From IMG/VR virus record IMGVR_UViG_3300033571_003775, positions 1 to 40,280 of that record: 40,280 nucleotides of DNA; one strand, given 5' to 3'. The position numbers and the translations under genes were made by a program. The notes beneath the pieces were generated by a model, which was not told the DNA's origin, made no database searches, and was given only the letters and a program-made list of their open reading frames with translations. Of this stretch, positions 1-8,553 are shown piece by piece. The stretch is from a virus. Numbering within the stretch: position 1 is the stretch's first letter; each line of letters begins with the position of its first letter.

Positions 1-1
1 A

Positions 2-1378
2 GTGATGGTAAGACGTATTGTTGCTCGTGAAAAACATGATTGTGAGCATCTTCTTGGAACTTTTGTAGATGAAAGTCATTTTGATAGAGTAATCGAAGAA
101 GATACTGATTGTTATATGCCACCTCTTTGCGATGTGGCAACTAAAGCTGATTGTGGAACTAAAGAATGCGAAGATTGCGATAAGGGCAACGATGAGCTTC
201 GTATTGCTTTCAAGTTTCGTAAGAACTACTTTACTAAAGAAGAATGTGAACAGGCGTATGTTGGTCTGAGAGAAGCAGCAACAGAATCACAGAATCGTGG
301 TCTTGCTGCTGGTCCTCGCGGTCACATGCTCGCATGCGAGGGTCGTGGTGGTCGTGATTGGGTATCTCCATATCAGCAAGAGATTCTTGACTTCCTTATG
401 GATGATGGTGCAAAAGTTGTTGATGATAACTCAATTGAAACAATTCGCGCCAAATACGCAGATCCTAAATTTAAACCTGCCGATGAAACTCGTGGCACTG
501 TATGGTTGCGTTCAGAAGTAACTAAAGTTTATCCTGAATATCATGGCTGGTTTGATAAATGGGTAGATGGTTTATCAAACAAACCAAAAGAAGAAGTTGT
601 TGCAGAAGCAAGAATGGTTGCTGAGAAGTGGGCATCGACTACTAACTACGCAAAATCAGTTTTCTCAGGTGTTGCTGGTTGGTATGATCGTTATCCTCGT
701 ATTCCTTATGGACGACCAACAGCATACACAGAAAAGAGTCCTGAGTTATTTGCAAAAGCATATCCGTTTCTTCAATCATTGAACAGAGGGTTCAAAGAAC
801 TTCTTCCATGGCGCTGGGCTAATCAGAAAGCTGCAGCAGATAAGATGGATCCAAGGTTCCTTGTTCCTGATACAGTATTCACTACAATCACAGTGAATAA
901 GACTTTCCGTACAGCTTGTCATCGAGATGCTGGTGATCTCGATTCTGGTCTGTCTAATCTACTTGTTCTTGGATCTGGAGAATACACCGGAGGTTATCTT
1001 GTCTTCCCTGAGTATCGTATTGCTGTCAATGTTCGTCCTGGTGATCTTCTACTGGTCAACAACCACGAGATTATCCATGGCAATACTCCTATCGTTCTTA
1101 ACAATCCTGATGATCCTGCTTGCGAACGTATTTCTGTAGTCTGTTACTTCCGTGAGAAAATGTTAGAACTTAAATCTTATGATTACGAAGTTCTTCGTCG
1201 TCAGTTTGTTGATGAACGTAGATTGAATAAGAAACATCCTCTTCAGCGTCCTCTTTGGAATGGTGTATCTCCGGGTATGTGGGAGAGCGAAGAGTGGTAT
1301 GATTATCTTCATGCGCATGGCATGAAGGATCCTTATGGTAAAGATCAAGAAGCAAATCTGGAGGGGTTCTTTGGATGA
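2..1378 (+). CDS. TET/JBP-family 2-oxoglutarate/Fe(II) DNA base dioxygenase (5' end at window edge)
   Basis: Probably hydroxylates the methyl group of 5-methylcytosine or thymine in phage DNA, as TET and JBP enzymes do. Numbering from the GTG at base 2, the double-stranded beta-helix core is at residues about 290-390. It holds the iron ligands HRD (H307, D309) and H359 in IIHGNTP, and a likely 2-oxoglutarate-binding R376. The stretch GGYLVFPEY...RPGD between them is typical of TET/JBP proteins, as is NRGLAAG near residue 100. A cysteine-rich patch (residues 37-59) precedes the core. The reading frame is open to the left edge, so the true start may lie outside; an ATG follows the GTG. The stop overlaps the next ATG by 4 nt. 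Family assignment is fairly sure; the substrate base is not shown by the sequence. Confidence 0.82.
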   Translation: MMVRRIVAREKHDCEHLLGTFVDESHFDRVIEEDTDCYMPPLCDVATKADCGTKECEDCDKGNDELRIAFKFRKNYFTKEECEQAYVGLREAATESQNRGLAAGPRGHMLACEGRGGRDWVSPYQQEILDFLMDDGAKVVDDNSIETIRAKYADPKFKPADETRGTVWLRSEVTKVYPEYHGWFDKWVDGLSNKPKEEVVAEARMVAEKWASTTNYAKSVFSGVAGWYDRYPRIPYGRPTAYTEKSPELFAKAYPFLQSLNRGFKELLPWRWANQKAAADKMDPRFLVPDTVFTTITVNKTFRTACHRDAGDLDSGLSNLLVLGSGEYTGGYLVFPEYRIAVNVRPGDLLLVNNHEIIHGNTPIVLNNPDDPACERISVVCYFREKMLELKSYDYEVLRRQFVDERRLNKKHPLQRPLWNGVSPGMWESEEWYDYLHAHGMKDPYGKDQEANLEGFFG

Positions 1379-2643
1379 ACTTAGATTATGTCAAAGTTAG
1401 AGACCTATCAGGATATGTTGATTGGAGATTACCTGAAAACAGAATTGAAGCATTCTCTCGTGTAACGCATACTCGTTTTGTTGAAGGCGATCTCGATCAT
1501 CATCATGTTGGTAAAGTGATTTGTGATTATTCTGGATATTCGAATGAAGAGAAAGCTCTTTATTCAATGTATTTTGGGCAATCGTATAGAAATCATTGGG
1601 CTATGATTGCTATGCAATTAGACTTCTGGAATATGCCAGATGATAAGCTAATTGATTGGCATAATAATAACTGGCGCAGAATGAAGTTCGGTAATGATAC
1701 TAAGTGGAATGTGCGCAAGTTCCCTCAGTTTGTTATTGATATGAGAAAGAGAGTAGGTAAGTCTGGTCTTTATGAATATCTCGGTAACGCTGCTAACGCT
1801 GGTTCAACAGAAAAGAATTACTTCTCTTTGAATAAAACTTTACAAGAATTCTATTCAATGGGTAGAATGACAGCTTGGCTCGCTCAACAGACTCTTTATG
1901 AATTGTTTGATTGGGATATTGATCATTGGGATCAACAGCTATATGATAATGCTACATGGTCTCAGTATGATTCTATTTGCTATCTTTTCAATAGAATTGA
2001 TATTGCACGTAAGCAGAAGATTACCGACGAATATGGTAATGTTCTTGAGATCAAAACATATGAGCCTACTAAAGCTGATAAACAGTTAATGGAAAAGAAT
2101 ACTATTCATCTTATGGAAGAACTTAATAAGAGAATACCTTTTCATGTTGATATATACAATATTGAATCTGTTGAGTGTGAGTTTCGTAAGACTGCCTATG
2201 GTCCTAAGATTAAAGAGTTTACATTCTGGACTACTAATGAACTAGTAGAGATGCATGATACTCTATTGAATCTCTGGAAAGATTATAAAGGACCAGGTAA
2301 GATCAATTGGCTACCTTATGTTATTGGGTTTATGACAAAAGGTAAGAATGTTACTGATTATGGCTATCATCCTGACTACTTTAAAGTTATGGTAAACACA
2401 GGTCTTAATCTTAACACTCATCATCTTTACAAGGATGAGTTGAATGCTCATGAACTATTAGAGCTACCGAGGATTATACCTGAATCTGCTGTTACGATGA
2501 GAAAAGAATGGGAAGAGGCGTTTAGTCACACTGAAAGGAAAAAACTGTGTAAGAAATACAATCCTGTTAAATATCTAAAGTTCAAACCAAAAGATCATCC
2601 TGCTTGGAACGATAAAGCAGTTGACTTTTCTTATTGTTCATAG
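1375..2643 (+). CDS. Large helical protein next to the TET/JBP gene, possible hypermodified-base enzyme
   Basis: A 422-residue protein rich in aromatic residues and predicted helices, with no signal peptide or membrane segment. It starts 4 nt inside the dioxygenase gene (ATGA overlap), so the two are co-translated. The helical stretch around residues 60-75 (Y.MYFGQSYRNHWAMIAM) resembles what I recall of the alpha-helical DNA-base enzymes (alpha-glutamyl/putrescinyl-thymine pyrophosphorylase or amino-acid:DNA transferase group) that accompany TET/JBP and base-kinase genes in phages. That resemblance is from memory and weak. The context is the stronger argument for a role in adding a group to an oxidised base. 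No catalytic motif was recognised with certainty. Confidence 0.55.
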   Translation: MNLDYVKVRDLSGYVDWRLPENRIEAFSRVTHTRFVEGDLDHHHVGKVICDYSGYSNEEKALYSMYFGQSYRNHWAMIAMQLDFWNMPDDKLIDWHNNNWRRMKFGNDTKWNVRKFPQFVIDMRKRVGKSGLYEYLGNAANAGSTEKNYFSLNKTLQEFYSMGRMTAWLAQQTLYELFDWDIDHWDQQLYDNATWSQYDSICYLFNRIDIARKQKITDEYGNVLEIKTYEPTKADKQLMEKNTIHLMEELNKRIPFHVDIYNIESVECEFRKTAYGPKIKEFTFWTTNELVEMHDTLLNLWKDYKGPGKINWLPYVIGFMTKGKNVTDYGYHPDYFKVMVNTGLNLNTHHLYKDELNAHELLELPRIIPESAVTMRKEWEEAFSHTERKKLCKKYNPVKYLKFKPKDHPAWNDKAVDFSYCS

Positions 2644-2649
2644 TAATAT
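2621..2649 (+). promoter_or_regulatory. Sigma70-like promoter for the inositol-phosphate synthase gene
   Basis: TTGACT (2621-2626), a 17-nt spacer and TAATAT (2644-2649). It overlaps the end of the preceding gene. The leader (about 2657-2733) carries a small GCG/CGC hairpin but no recognised riboswitch, and ends in AAAGGAG before the ATG at 2734. Confidence 0.6.
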
Positions 2650-2733
2650 AATAAAGCGTCAAATGGCGCCGAGAGCTACTCTTACTCCAGTCAAGACCTC
2701 TCTCGTTAAAAAACTGACATAAAGGAGAAATGT

Positions 2734-3861
2734 ATGTCTAAGAAGATTCGCGTCGCTGTTGTCGGCGTTGGTAACTGTCTCTCATCTTTGTATCAGGGAC
2801 TTGAATATTATAAAGATCATGATGAAGACAATATCCCTGGAATTATGTTCTCTCGTATCGGCGGTTATCATCCTTCTGATATTAAAGTTGTAGCAGCATT
2901 CGACGTTGATCGCCGTAAGGTTGGCCGCCCGCTCGGCGAGGCTATTTTCGCGAAGCCGAACTGTGCTCGTGTTTTCTGTGATGATGTTCCGGATGGCCCG
3001 ATTGTTCAGATGGGTCCTGTGCTCGATGGTGTTTCAGAATATATGCAGACTCAGCCTGAGAAGTATGGGTTTCGTGTTTCTAATGAAGAATCGGTTGATG
3101 TTGTCAAGGCTCTGAAGGATTCTGGTGCAGAGATTCTGATCAACTATCTTCCAGTTGGCTCGCAAGAAGCAACAGAGTTCTATGCGCAGTGTGCTATTGA
3201 TGCTGGCGTTTCTTTCCTAAACTGTATCCCTGTCTTTATCGCTTCGGATCCTCTCTGGGAGAAGAAGTTTATTGATGCAGGTCTGCCGATTGTTGGTGAC
3301 GATATGCGCTCGCAGGTTGGTGCTTCTATTCTATCACAGGTTCTTCAGGAGCTCGCCTTTGATCGTGGTGCAGTGGTTGACTTTCACCAGCAGTTGAACG
3401 TCGGTGGTAACTCTGACTTTAATAACATGATGGTTCAGAGTCGTCTTGCTTCTAAGAAGAAGTCAAAGGAGAATGTCATTCGTGCACAGAATGACCTTCG
3501 TAATATTCCTATTGATTCAGAAGCACTCTTTGCTGGTCCTTCAACCTTTATTCCTTATCTGAAAGACAATAAGGTTGCTTATTTGAATCTTCGTCTCCGT
3601 GGTTTTGGTGATGCGCCTATCACTATTGATGCGAAGCTGTCGGTTCAGGATTCGGAGAATTCGGCTGGTGTTGTCATTGATGCTATCCGTTATCTGAAGG
3701 TTGCTAAGGAGATGGGAGTTGTTGGTGCTCTTCGTGGTCCGTCTGCCTGGACTCAGAAGACTCCTCCGCAGCAGATGCAGTATTCAGATGCTAAGGCTGA
3801 ATGTGCTGCATTCGCTGAACGTGATGTTGCTGCTCTAAAGGCTAAGAACTATTATGCATAA
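2734..3861 (+). CDS. myo-inositol-1(3)-phosphate synthase
   Basis: Converts glucose-6-phosphate to inositol-3-phosphate using NAD+. The 375-residue length fits the short archaeal/actinobacterial type. The Rossmann motif VVGVGNC is at residues 10-16. Diagnostic stretches follow: INYLPVGS, FLNCIPVFIA, GDDMRSQVGAS and QLNVGGNSDFNNM, and a conserved lysine-rich segment (SRLASKKKSKENV). The start has a strong AAAGGAG site. The gene has its own promoter and lies between the TET/JBP pair and a HAD phosphatase/P-loop kinase pair, overlapping the HAD gene by 8 nt. The enzyme is unusual in a phage. Its product could feed a phage-specific modification (inference), or alter host inositol metabolism. Confidence 0.93.
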   Translation: MSKKIRVAVVGVGNCLSSLYQGLEYYKDHDEDNIPGIMFSRIGGYHPSDIKVVAAFDVDRRKVGRPLGEAIFAKPNCARVFCDDVPDGPIVQMGPVLDGVSEYMQTQPEKYGFRVSNEESVDVVKALKDSGAEILINYLPVGSQEATEFYAQCAIDAGVSFLNCIPVFIASDPLWEKKFIDAGLPIVGDDMRSQVGASILSQVLQELAFDRGAVVDFHQQLNVGGNSDFNNMMVQSRLASKKKSKENVIRAQNDLRNIPIDSEALFAGPSTFIPYLKDNKVAYLNLRLRGFGDAPITIDAKLSVQDSENSAGVVIDAIRYLKVAKEMGVVGALRGPSAWTQKTPPQQMQYSDAKAECAAFAERDVAALKAKNYYA

Positions 3862-4234
3862 GATTAACACTTTCGATATTGATGGTGTGATCTTCTTAGA
3901 AGAATACGATGGGATCTATCCAGGTCCCATCGATATCATCATTACAGGTAGAAGTTACGAAGAGACAGAAGAAACTCTTGCTATGTTAAACAGTAAGGGT
4001 ATTAAGAACAGAGTTTATTTTAATCCTGAAAGGTTTGAAAATAAATCAAGAGTTACTTCTGGTATTCACAAAGCAAAGACTATTATTGCCTTGAGAGAAA
4101 TGGGTTATGAACACGGTGTTCATTTTGAAGACGATGAGATTCAGATAGCAGAGATTAAGAAGCTGATTCCGGATATTCGTATTGTTCATGTTGTTTCTGA
4201 TCTTGTTAACAAAGAGAATGTGAGACGTAAATGA
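3854..4234 (+). CDS. Small HAD-like phosphatase/hydrolase
   Basis: A 126-residue HAD-fold protein. Motif I is DIDGVI (nucleophile D8 and general acid D10), motif II is ITGRS near residue 30, and motif IV is the acidic EDDEIQ near residues 95-100. It has no large cap, so it may act on small or macromolecular phosphates. It overlaps the inositol-phosphate synthase gene by 8 nt and the kinase gene by 4 nt. Release of free inositol from inositol phosphate, or a role in base modification, are both possible from context. The true substrate cannot be read from the sequence. Confidence 0.75.
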   Translation: MHKINTFDIDGVIFLEEYDGIYPGPIDIIITGRSYEETEETLAMLNSKGIKNRVYFNPERFENKSRVTSGIHKAKTIIALREMGYEHGVHFEDDEIQIAEIKKLIPDIRIVHVVSDLVNKENVRRK

Positions 4235-4767
4235 AAGTAATCGCTATAGGTGGTGAGCCAGGTGCCGGTAAGTCCACTTTGATGAAGAAGATTCTTGAAA
4301 AAAATAATTGGCTAAAGGTATACGACGAGGTTAAACTCGTACCGTATATGCAGTATGATACTAACTATATCCTCGGCAAATATGATGACGGCGAGACATT
4401 CTCTGGTACTGATAGAATGTCAATGGCCGTCCAGCCAGAGGCGGTGAAGTTTCTTGCCTCCCTTCCTGCAGACTCTGTCGTGCTATTTGAGGGTGATCGG
4501 CTCTTCACCGCCTCTTTCTTAGAACATTGTGTTGATAACTATGACACAGATATTCTTTATCTTGAAACAGATAAGACTATTCGTGAAGAGCGTTATAAGG
4601 AGCGTGGATCTAATCAAAATGAAACGTGGCTCCGTGGTAGAGAATCTAAGATTGCTAATATTCTGTCGAATATGCAGTTGATGTTCAACACAACAAAGTT
4701 TAAGAATAACACTTTACAAGATCAAAATATTATAGTAGATTATATTATGAATAAAATGGAGATGTGA
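4231..4767 (+). CDS. P-loop kinase, candidate 5-hydroxymethyl-pyrimidine DNA kinase
   Basis: Walker A GEPGAGKS lies at residues 8-15, a Walker B-like strand ends in VVLFEGDRLF near residue 91, and a C-terminal basic patch reads RYKERGSNQNETWLRGRESK in part. The 178-residue length and the arginine/glutamine-rich lid resemble phage kinases that phosphorylate 5-hydroxymethyluracil in DNA before further modification. The link is strengthened by the nearby TET/JBP, GT-A and helical genes. It overlaps the HAD gene (ATGA) and the next gene by 4 nt. A nucleoside or polynucleotide kinase remains possible. Confidence 0.65.
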   Translation: MKVIAIGGEPGAGKSTLMKKILEKNNWLKVYDEVKLVPYMQYDTNYILGKYDDGETFSGTDRMSMAVQPEAVKFLASLPADSVVLFEGDRLFTASFLEHCVDNYDTDILYLETDKTIREERYKERGSNQNETWLRGRESKIANILSNMQLMFNTTKFKNNTLQDQNIIVDYIMNKMEM

Positions 4768-5063
4768 TGAAAAATAGCGATCAACAGCCTAAATACAAAT
4801 ACAAGGAAGACGAAATTATTCGTGACTTTCATGCCTATATTGACAAGACGTATGAGCAGCATTATATGACAGAAGAGCAGAATATAGAATGTTTCGATGT
4901 GTGGTTATCTCTGGGTGATGCTTTGCCAACTTTCAGAAACACAGCTATCAAGTATCTCTGGCGCTATGGTAAAAAACATGGTGCGAATAAAGACGACTTG
5001 TTAAAGGTTTTACATTACACTCTTATGATGCTTTATTCAGATCATTATAAGGATAAGAAATGA
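4764..5063 (+). CDS. DUF3310-like phage protein
   Basis: A 99-residue protein with the pattern FRNTAIKYLWRYGKKHG followed by DLLKVLHY, which matches the conserved core of the DUF3310 group (GNAIKYLWRY.KK). These proteins are common in phage nucleotide-metabolism neighbourhoods, but their biochemical role is unsettled. It is translationally coupled on both sides by ATGA overlaps. Confidence 0.6.
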   Translation: MMKNSDQQPKYKYKEDEIIRDFHAYIDKTYEQHYMTEEQNIECFDVWLSLGDALPTFRNTAIKYLWRYGKKHGANKDDLLKVLHYTLMMLYSDHYKDKK

Positions 5064-5281
5064 CAACTTATACGGATAAGTATATTAAAAAACTTAAAAC
5101 TATTGAGCAACATAATAAAGAAAAAAGAGAATTTTATTCAGATAATGGAACAGGCATTGAATGCCCGGATTGTGGTGCGGAATTAATAGAACCTAATCCA
5201 GGGATTATGTTAGCATGTAATCCTCCTAAGAAAGCAGTTAATTGTCCTGCTTGTGCATACAGATCTTATATTATAGCTTAG
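5060..5281 (+). CDS. Small zinc-ribbon protein
   Basis: A 73-residue protein with a lysine-rich helical N-terminus and a four-cysteine zinc ribbon (CPDC near residue 35, CPAC near residue 63), separated by a proline-rich loop. It likely binds zinc and perhaps nucleic acid or a protein partner. The start overlaps the preceding gene by 4 nt. No specific function recognised. Confidence 0.65.
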   Translation: MTTYTDKYIKKLKTIEQHNKEKREFYSDNGTGIECPDCGAELIEPNPGIMLACNPPKKAVNCPACAYRSYIIA

Positions 5282-5296
5282 AAAGGTAAATATATT

Positions 5297-6193
5297 ATGG
5301 AACAAATTCAAATCCCGATTGAAGAACTACGTAAGCGTAAATTGTTTATTGCGACCCCGATGTATGGTGGCCAGTGCGCAGGTATGTTTGCTAAGTCAAC
5401 TGCTGACTTGGCTGCTCTTTGTGCTCAGTATGGTATTCCTCTCCAGTTTTATTATCTCTTCAATGAGTCGCTGATCACTCGTGCTCGTAACTATTGTTGT
5501 GATGAGTTCATGCGTTCTGATGCAGAGCATCTTATGTTTATTGACTCCGATATTGGGTTCAATCCTCATGATATTATTGCTATGATGGCTCTTCAGGCTC
5601 AGGATGATAAGTATGATATCATTGGTGGGCCTTATCCTAAGAAGTGTATCTCATGGGAGAAGATTAAGTTGGCAGTAGATAAGGGTATTGCTGACACTGA
5701 TCCTAATGTTCTTGAAAAGTTTGTTGGTGATTATGTGTTCAATCCGAAGGGCGGTCAACAGTCTATCCCATTGAATCAGCCTGTAGAAGTTCTTGAGATT
5801 GGCACAGGGTTCATGATGGTTTCTAAGAAAGCCATGCAGAAGTTCTATGATGATTATAAGGATCGTTATCTTTATACACCGGATCATGTTCGTACTGAAC
5901 ACTTTGATGGTTCTCGTAAGATTCTTATGTTCTTTCAGGCTGAGGTTTGCGAGAAGTCTAATCGTTATCTGTCAGAAGATTATTGGTTCTGTCAGAAGGC
6001 ACAGGATATTGGGCTGAAAACTTGGTTCTGTCCTTGGATGAAGATGCAGCACGTAGGTACTTATATCTTTGGCGGTTCTCTGGCTGATCTTGCATCAATC
6101 GGTGCTTCTGCTACAGCTGATCCATCTACTCTTGGTAATAAGAAGGGTCAAGATAAAAAGTATCATTCAAATCGTAAAATTACTCGTAAGTGA
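5297..6193 (+). CDS. GT-A fold glycosyltransferase, possible DNA base glycosyltransferase
   Basis: A 298-residue family 2-like glycosyltransferase. The N-terminal strand FIATPMYGG begins the nucleotide-binding domain, and FIDSDIGFNP near residue 77 contains the metal-binding DSD. IGTGFMMVSKKAM forms the acceptor side, and SEDYWFCQKAQDIG is the usual ED motif near residue 220. The start follows GAAAGGTAAATATATT, an AT-rich spacing seen at several starts here. Its place at the end of the TET/JBP-kinase cluster suggests it adds a sugar to a hydroxymethylated base. GT-A enzymes do this in other TET-carrying phages, but a cell-surface target is not excluded. Confidence 0.78.
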   Translation: MEQIQIPIEELRKRKLFIATPMYGGQCAGMFAKSTADLAALCAQYGIPLQFYYLFNESLITRARNYCCDEFMRSDAEHLMFIDSDIGFNPHDIIAMMALQAQDDKYDIIGGPYPKKCISWEKIKLAVDKGIADTDPNVLEKFVGDYVFNPKGGQQSIPLNQPVEVLEIGTGFMMVSKKAMQKFYDDYKDRYLYTPDHVRTEHFDGSRKILMFFQAEVCEKSNRYLSEDYWFCQKAQDIGLKTWFCPWMKMQHVGTYIFGGSLADLASIGASATADPSTLGNKKGQDKKYHSNRKITRK

Positions 6194-6210
6194 AGAAAGG
6201 AAACTATATT

Positions 6211-6870
6211 ATGAAAATTGATACGAATACTATAAACATTCTTAAGAACTTTTCGAAGATTAATCCTTCGATTGTTGTTCAAGAAGGTAATGTGCTGAAG
6301 ACTATTTCTCCTTCTAAGACTATTATGGCAAAGGCGACAGTTCCTACTAAGTTCTCTCGTAGATTCGCTATCTATAGTCTTGATCAGTTTCTTGCTAATA
6401 TCTCTTTGTTCAAGGATCCGAATCTTGACTTCAAAGAAAAGATGATTAGTATTTCTGATGATAAGCGTAAGTCTCAGTATTTCTATGCCGACGAAAGCAC
6501 TGTGACTAAGGCTCCGGATAAGGAGATTAGTCTTCCTAGTGCAGATGTAAGTTTCACTCTTACCAATGAAGATCTTGTAGAAGTTGAAAAGGCTGCAGGC
6601 GTTCTAAATGCTCCTGAGATCGCTGTTGTTGGTGATGGTGAGAATGTTTCGTTGGTTGCAACCGATTCTAAGAATCCAACGAGTAACGAATGGTCTATTG
6701 ATATTGGTAAGACCGATAAGGTGTTCAAGGCAATCTTTAAGGTTGATAACGTAAAGATTATCCCGGGAGAATATGAAGTTACAATTTCTTCAAGAGGTAT
6801 CTCTCACTTTGTTGGTAAGGATAGTGACGTAGAGTACTTTATTGCTGTTGAGTCTAACTCTCAGTTCTGA
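6211..6870 (+). CDS. 45: DNA polymerase sliding clamp (gp45-like)
   Basis: A 219-residue protein close in length to T4 gp45 (228). It has the two-domain clamp layout, with a repeated beta-rich pattern and the C-terminal half ending EYFIAVESN. It would form the trimeric ring that tethers the replicative polymerase and, in T4, activates late transcription. The ATG at 6211 is preferred over the in-frame GTG at 6190 because GAAAGGAAACTATATT precedes it. A terminator follows directly, and clamp loader genes follow as in T4. Assignment is from gene order plus general sequence pattern. Confidence 0.85.
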   Translation: MKIDTNTINILKNFSKINPSIVVQEGNVLKTISPSKTIMAKATVPTKFSRRFAIYSLDQFLANISLFKDPNLDFKEKMISISDDKRKSQYFYADESTVTKAPDKEISLPSADVSFTLTNEDLVEVEKAAGVLNAPEIAVVGDGENVSLVATDSKNPTSNEWSIDIGKTDKVFKAIFKVDNVKIIPGEYEVTISSRGISHFVGKDSDVEYFIAVESNSQF

Positions 6871-6874
6871 TACG

Positions 6875-6903
6875 GGAGGGGTTAATCCCCTCCTTTCTTT
6901 TCT
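6875..6903 (+). terminator. Rho-independent terminator after the clamp gene
   Basis: GGAGGGG (6875-6881), loop TTAAT and CCCCTCC (6887-6893) form a perfect 7-bp stem, followed by TTTCTTTTC. Confidence 0.85.
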
Positions 6904-6920
6904 ATATTATGAGGTGTGTG

Positions 6921-7139
6921 ATGAAGGCTAAAGTTGCACCAAAAGAAATTATTCAGACTTTGTTTGGTCCTGAAGAAAGACAGTATAAGTGTAACACGTG
7001 TTCTAATGAATATAGTGTAGAATATTTTTATGTTTCGTCAGAAAATCCTAATAGACCCAGAACACAATGTAAGCATTGTTGGTCTAAATATAACGGGCGT
7101 TCTAGATTTTCTAATGTTGCTATGTTTGAGGTGAGATAA
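6921..7139 (+). CDS. Small zinc-finger protein
   Basis: About 72 residues with two cysteine pairs (CNTC and CKHC) spaced like a treble-clef or HNH-associated zinc finger, with aromatic YSVEYFYV between them. GAGGTG just upstream favours the ATG at 6921 over the one at 6909. The stop overlaps the clamp-loader ATG (TAATG), so translation is coupled. It could be a degenerate endonuclease VII-type finger. No catalytic residues are convincing. Confidence 0.55.
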   Translation: MKAKVAPKEIIQTLFGPEERQYKCNTCSNEYSVEYFYVSSENPNRPRTQCKHCWSKYNGRSRFSNVAMFEVR

Positions 7140-8080
7140 TGAATGAAGAATTCTTGTGGGTAGAAAAATATCGTCCTCGCACGATAGATGATACTATTCT
7201 ACCGTGTGATTTGAAACAGACATTTCAGCAGTTTGTTGATCAGAAGAATATCCCTAATCTTATTCTAGCAGGTGGTGCAGGCGTGGGTAAAACGACTGTC
7301 GCCCGTGCTATGCTTGAACAGTTAGGTTGTGATTATATTATCATTAATGGATCATTGGAAGGAAGAAACATTGATACGCTTAGAGTTCAAATACACGATT
7401 TCGCCTCAACAGTTTCACTTTCAGGTGGAAGGAAATATGTCATCCTCGATGAAGCGGATTATCTTAATGCCAATTCTACTCAACCCGCTCTTCGAAACTT
7501 CATGGAGCAGTTTTCTCGAAACTGCGGCTTCATCCTTACGTGCAACTACAAAAACCGTATCATTGAACCCCTTCATTCAAGATGCTCGGTCGTAGAGTTT
7601 AAGATCAGTAAGAAAGCATCGGCCAAGTTAGCAGCCCAGTTTTTCAAAAGAATCCAGGTTATTCTTGATCAGGAAAAGGTTGAATACGATCAGAAGGTAG
7701 TTGCCGAGGTTATTAATAAGTATTTTCCAGATTGGCGTAGAGTCTTAAACGAGCTGCAGCGTTATTCAGCCACAGGTCGTATTGATTCTGGTATTCTGGC
7801 TAATATGACAGAATCTTCTATCAAGGATCTTATTAAACTGATGAAGGATCAGAACTTCACAGAGATGAGAAAGTGGGTCAAGAATAATATGGATACAGAT
7901 GTCAACTATCTGTATAATCAGTTCTATGATACTTCTTCAGAGTTTATGGATCTACAGAACACAGCTCAAATGGTTCTTCTCCTTGCAAAGTATCAATATC
8001 AGAATGCTTTCTCGGCTAATCCAGAAATCAACTTCATGGCGTTTCTTGTTGAAGTTATGAAAGAATGCGAGTTTCAATAA
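7139..8080 (+). CDS. 44: Clamp loader large subunit, AAA+ ATPase (gp44-like)
   Basis: Loads the sliding clamp on primer-template DNA using ATP. The 313-residue length matches T4 gp44 (319). The N-terminal WVEKYRPRTI is the universal clamp-loader signature. Walker A GGAGVGKT is at residues 45-52, Walker B LDEAD at 106-110, and the arginine-finger SRC motif near residue 148. The C-terminal helical collar follows. It is coupled to the upstream zinc-finger gene and downstream small-subunit gene by TAATG junctions. Confidence 0.96.
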   Translation: MNEEFLWVEKYRPRTIDDTILPCDLKQTFQQFVDQKNIPNLILAGGAGVGKTTVARAMLEQLGCDYIIINGSLEGRNIDTLRVQIHDFASTVSLSGGRKYVILDEADYLNANSTQPALRNFMEQFSRNCGFILTCNYKNRIIEPLHSRCSVVEFKISKKASAKLAAQFFKRIQVILDQEKVEYDQKVVAEVINKYFPDWRRVLNELQRYSATGRIDSGILANMTESSIKDLIKLMKDQNFTEMRKWVKNNMDTDVNYLYNQFYDTSSEFMDLQNTAQMVLLLAKYQYQNAFSANPEINFMAFLVEVMKECEFQ

Positions 8081-8553
8081 TGAATAAGTTTCTCGATGTG
8101 ACAATGGAGGAACGCCAGGAGGCAGTAGAAGAGCAAGAGTTTAAGAAGCCACTATATGACTGGCGTTTTGAGAACAGTATATCATATGGCCCTCAGGTAG
8201 AAGTAGATGGCGAGTATAATCAGTGGAGAACTAACTCCACTGTTGCCAACTATGATGGTTGTTTATTTTATGTAAATGAAATGAACATAAACTATAATGT
8301 GACAAATGAGATGCATTATACCTATCTGTTTGCTAAGATTCGTAAGTATAGAAGAAAAGGTAAGCGTAAAACAGACGAAGATAAGAAAAGAGAACAGGAG
8401 TTAAAGAAAGAAGAAGCTCTGATCTCCTTAGTTTCTTCTTATTATAAATACAATCGTCTACGTGCGAAAGAGGCTCTAAAGTTACTCTCGTCGGAGAATA
8501 TTGATTATATTAAGAAGAAACAAGAAAAAGGTGGAGTGAAGAAAAATGAATGA
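8080..8553 (+). CDS. 62: Clamp loader small subunit (gp62-like)
   Basis: A 157-residue protein in the position of T4 gene 62, between gp44 and RegA. The C-terminal part (ALISLVSSYYKYN...EALKLL) resembles the T4 gp62 region that holds the loader together. The middle is strongly basic (RKYRRKGKRKT). The start chosen is the ATG in the TAATG junction at 8080; an in-frame ATG at 8065 is possible. Sequence similarity is weak by eye, so position is the main evidence. Confidence 0.72.
   Translation: MNKFLDVTMEERQEAVEEQEFKKPLYDWRFENSISYGPQVEVDGEYNQWRTNSTVANYDGCLFYVNEMNINYNVTNEMHYTYLFAKIRKYRRKGKRKTDEDKKREQELKKEEALISLVSSYYKYNRLRAKEALKLLSSENIDYIKKKQEKGGVKKNE

Noticed and set aside
7139-8553. Programmed frameshift between the clamp loader subunits
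   Set aside because: Both genes have separate starts at a normal TAATG junction and no slippery sequence was seen.
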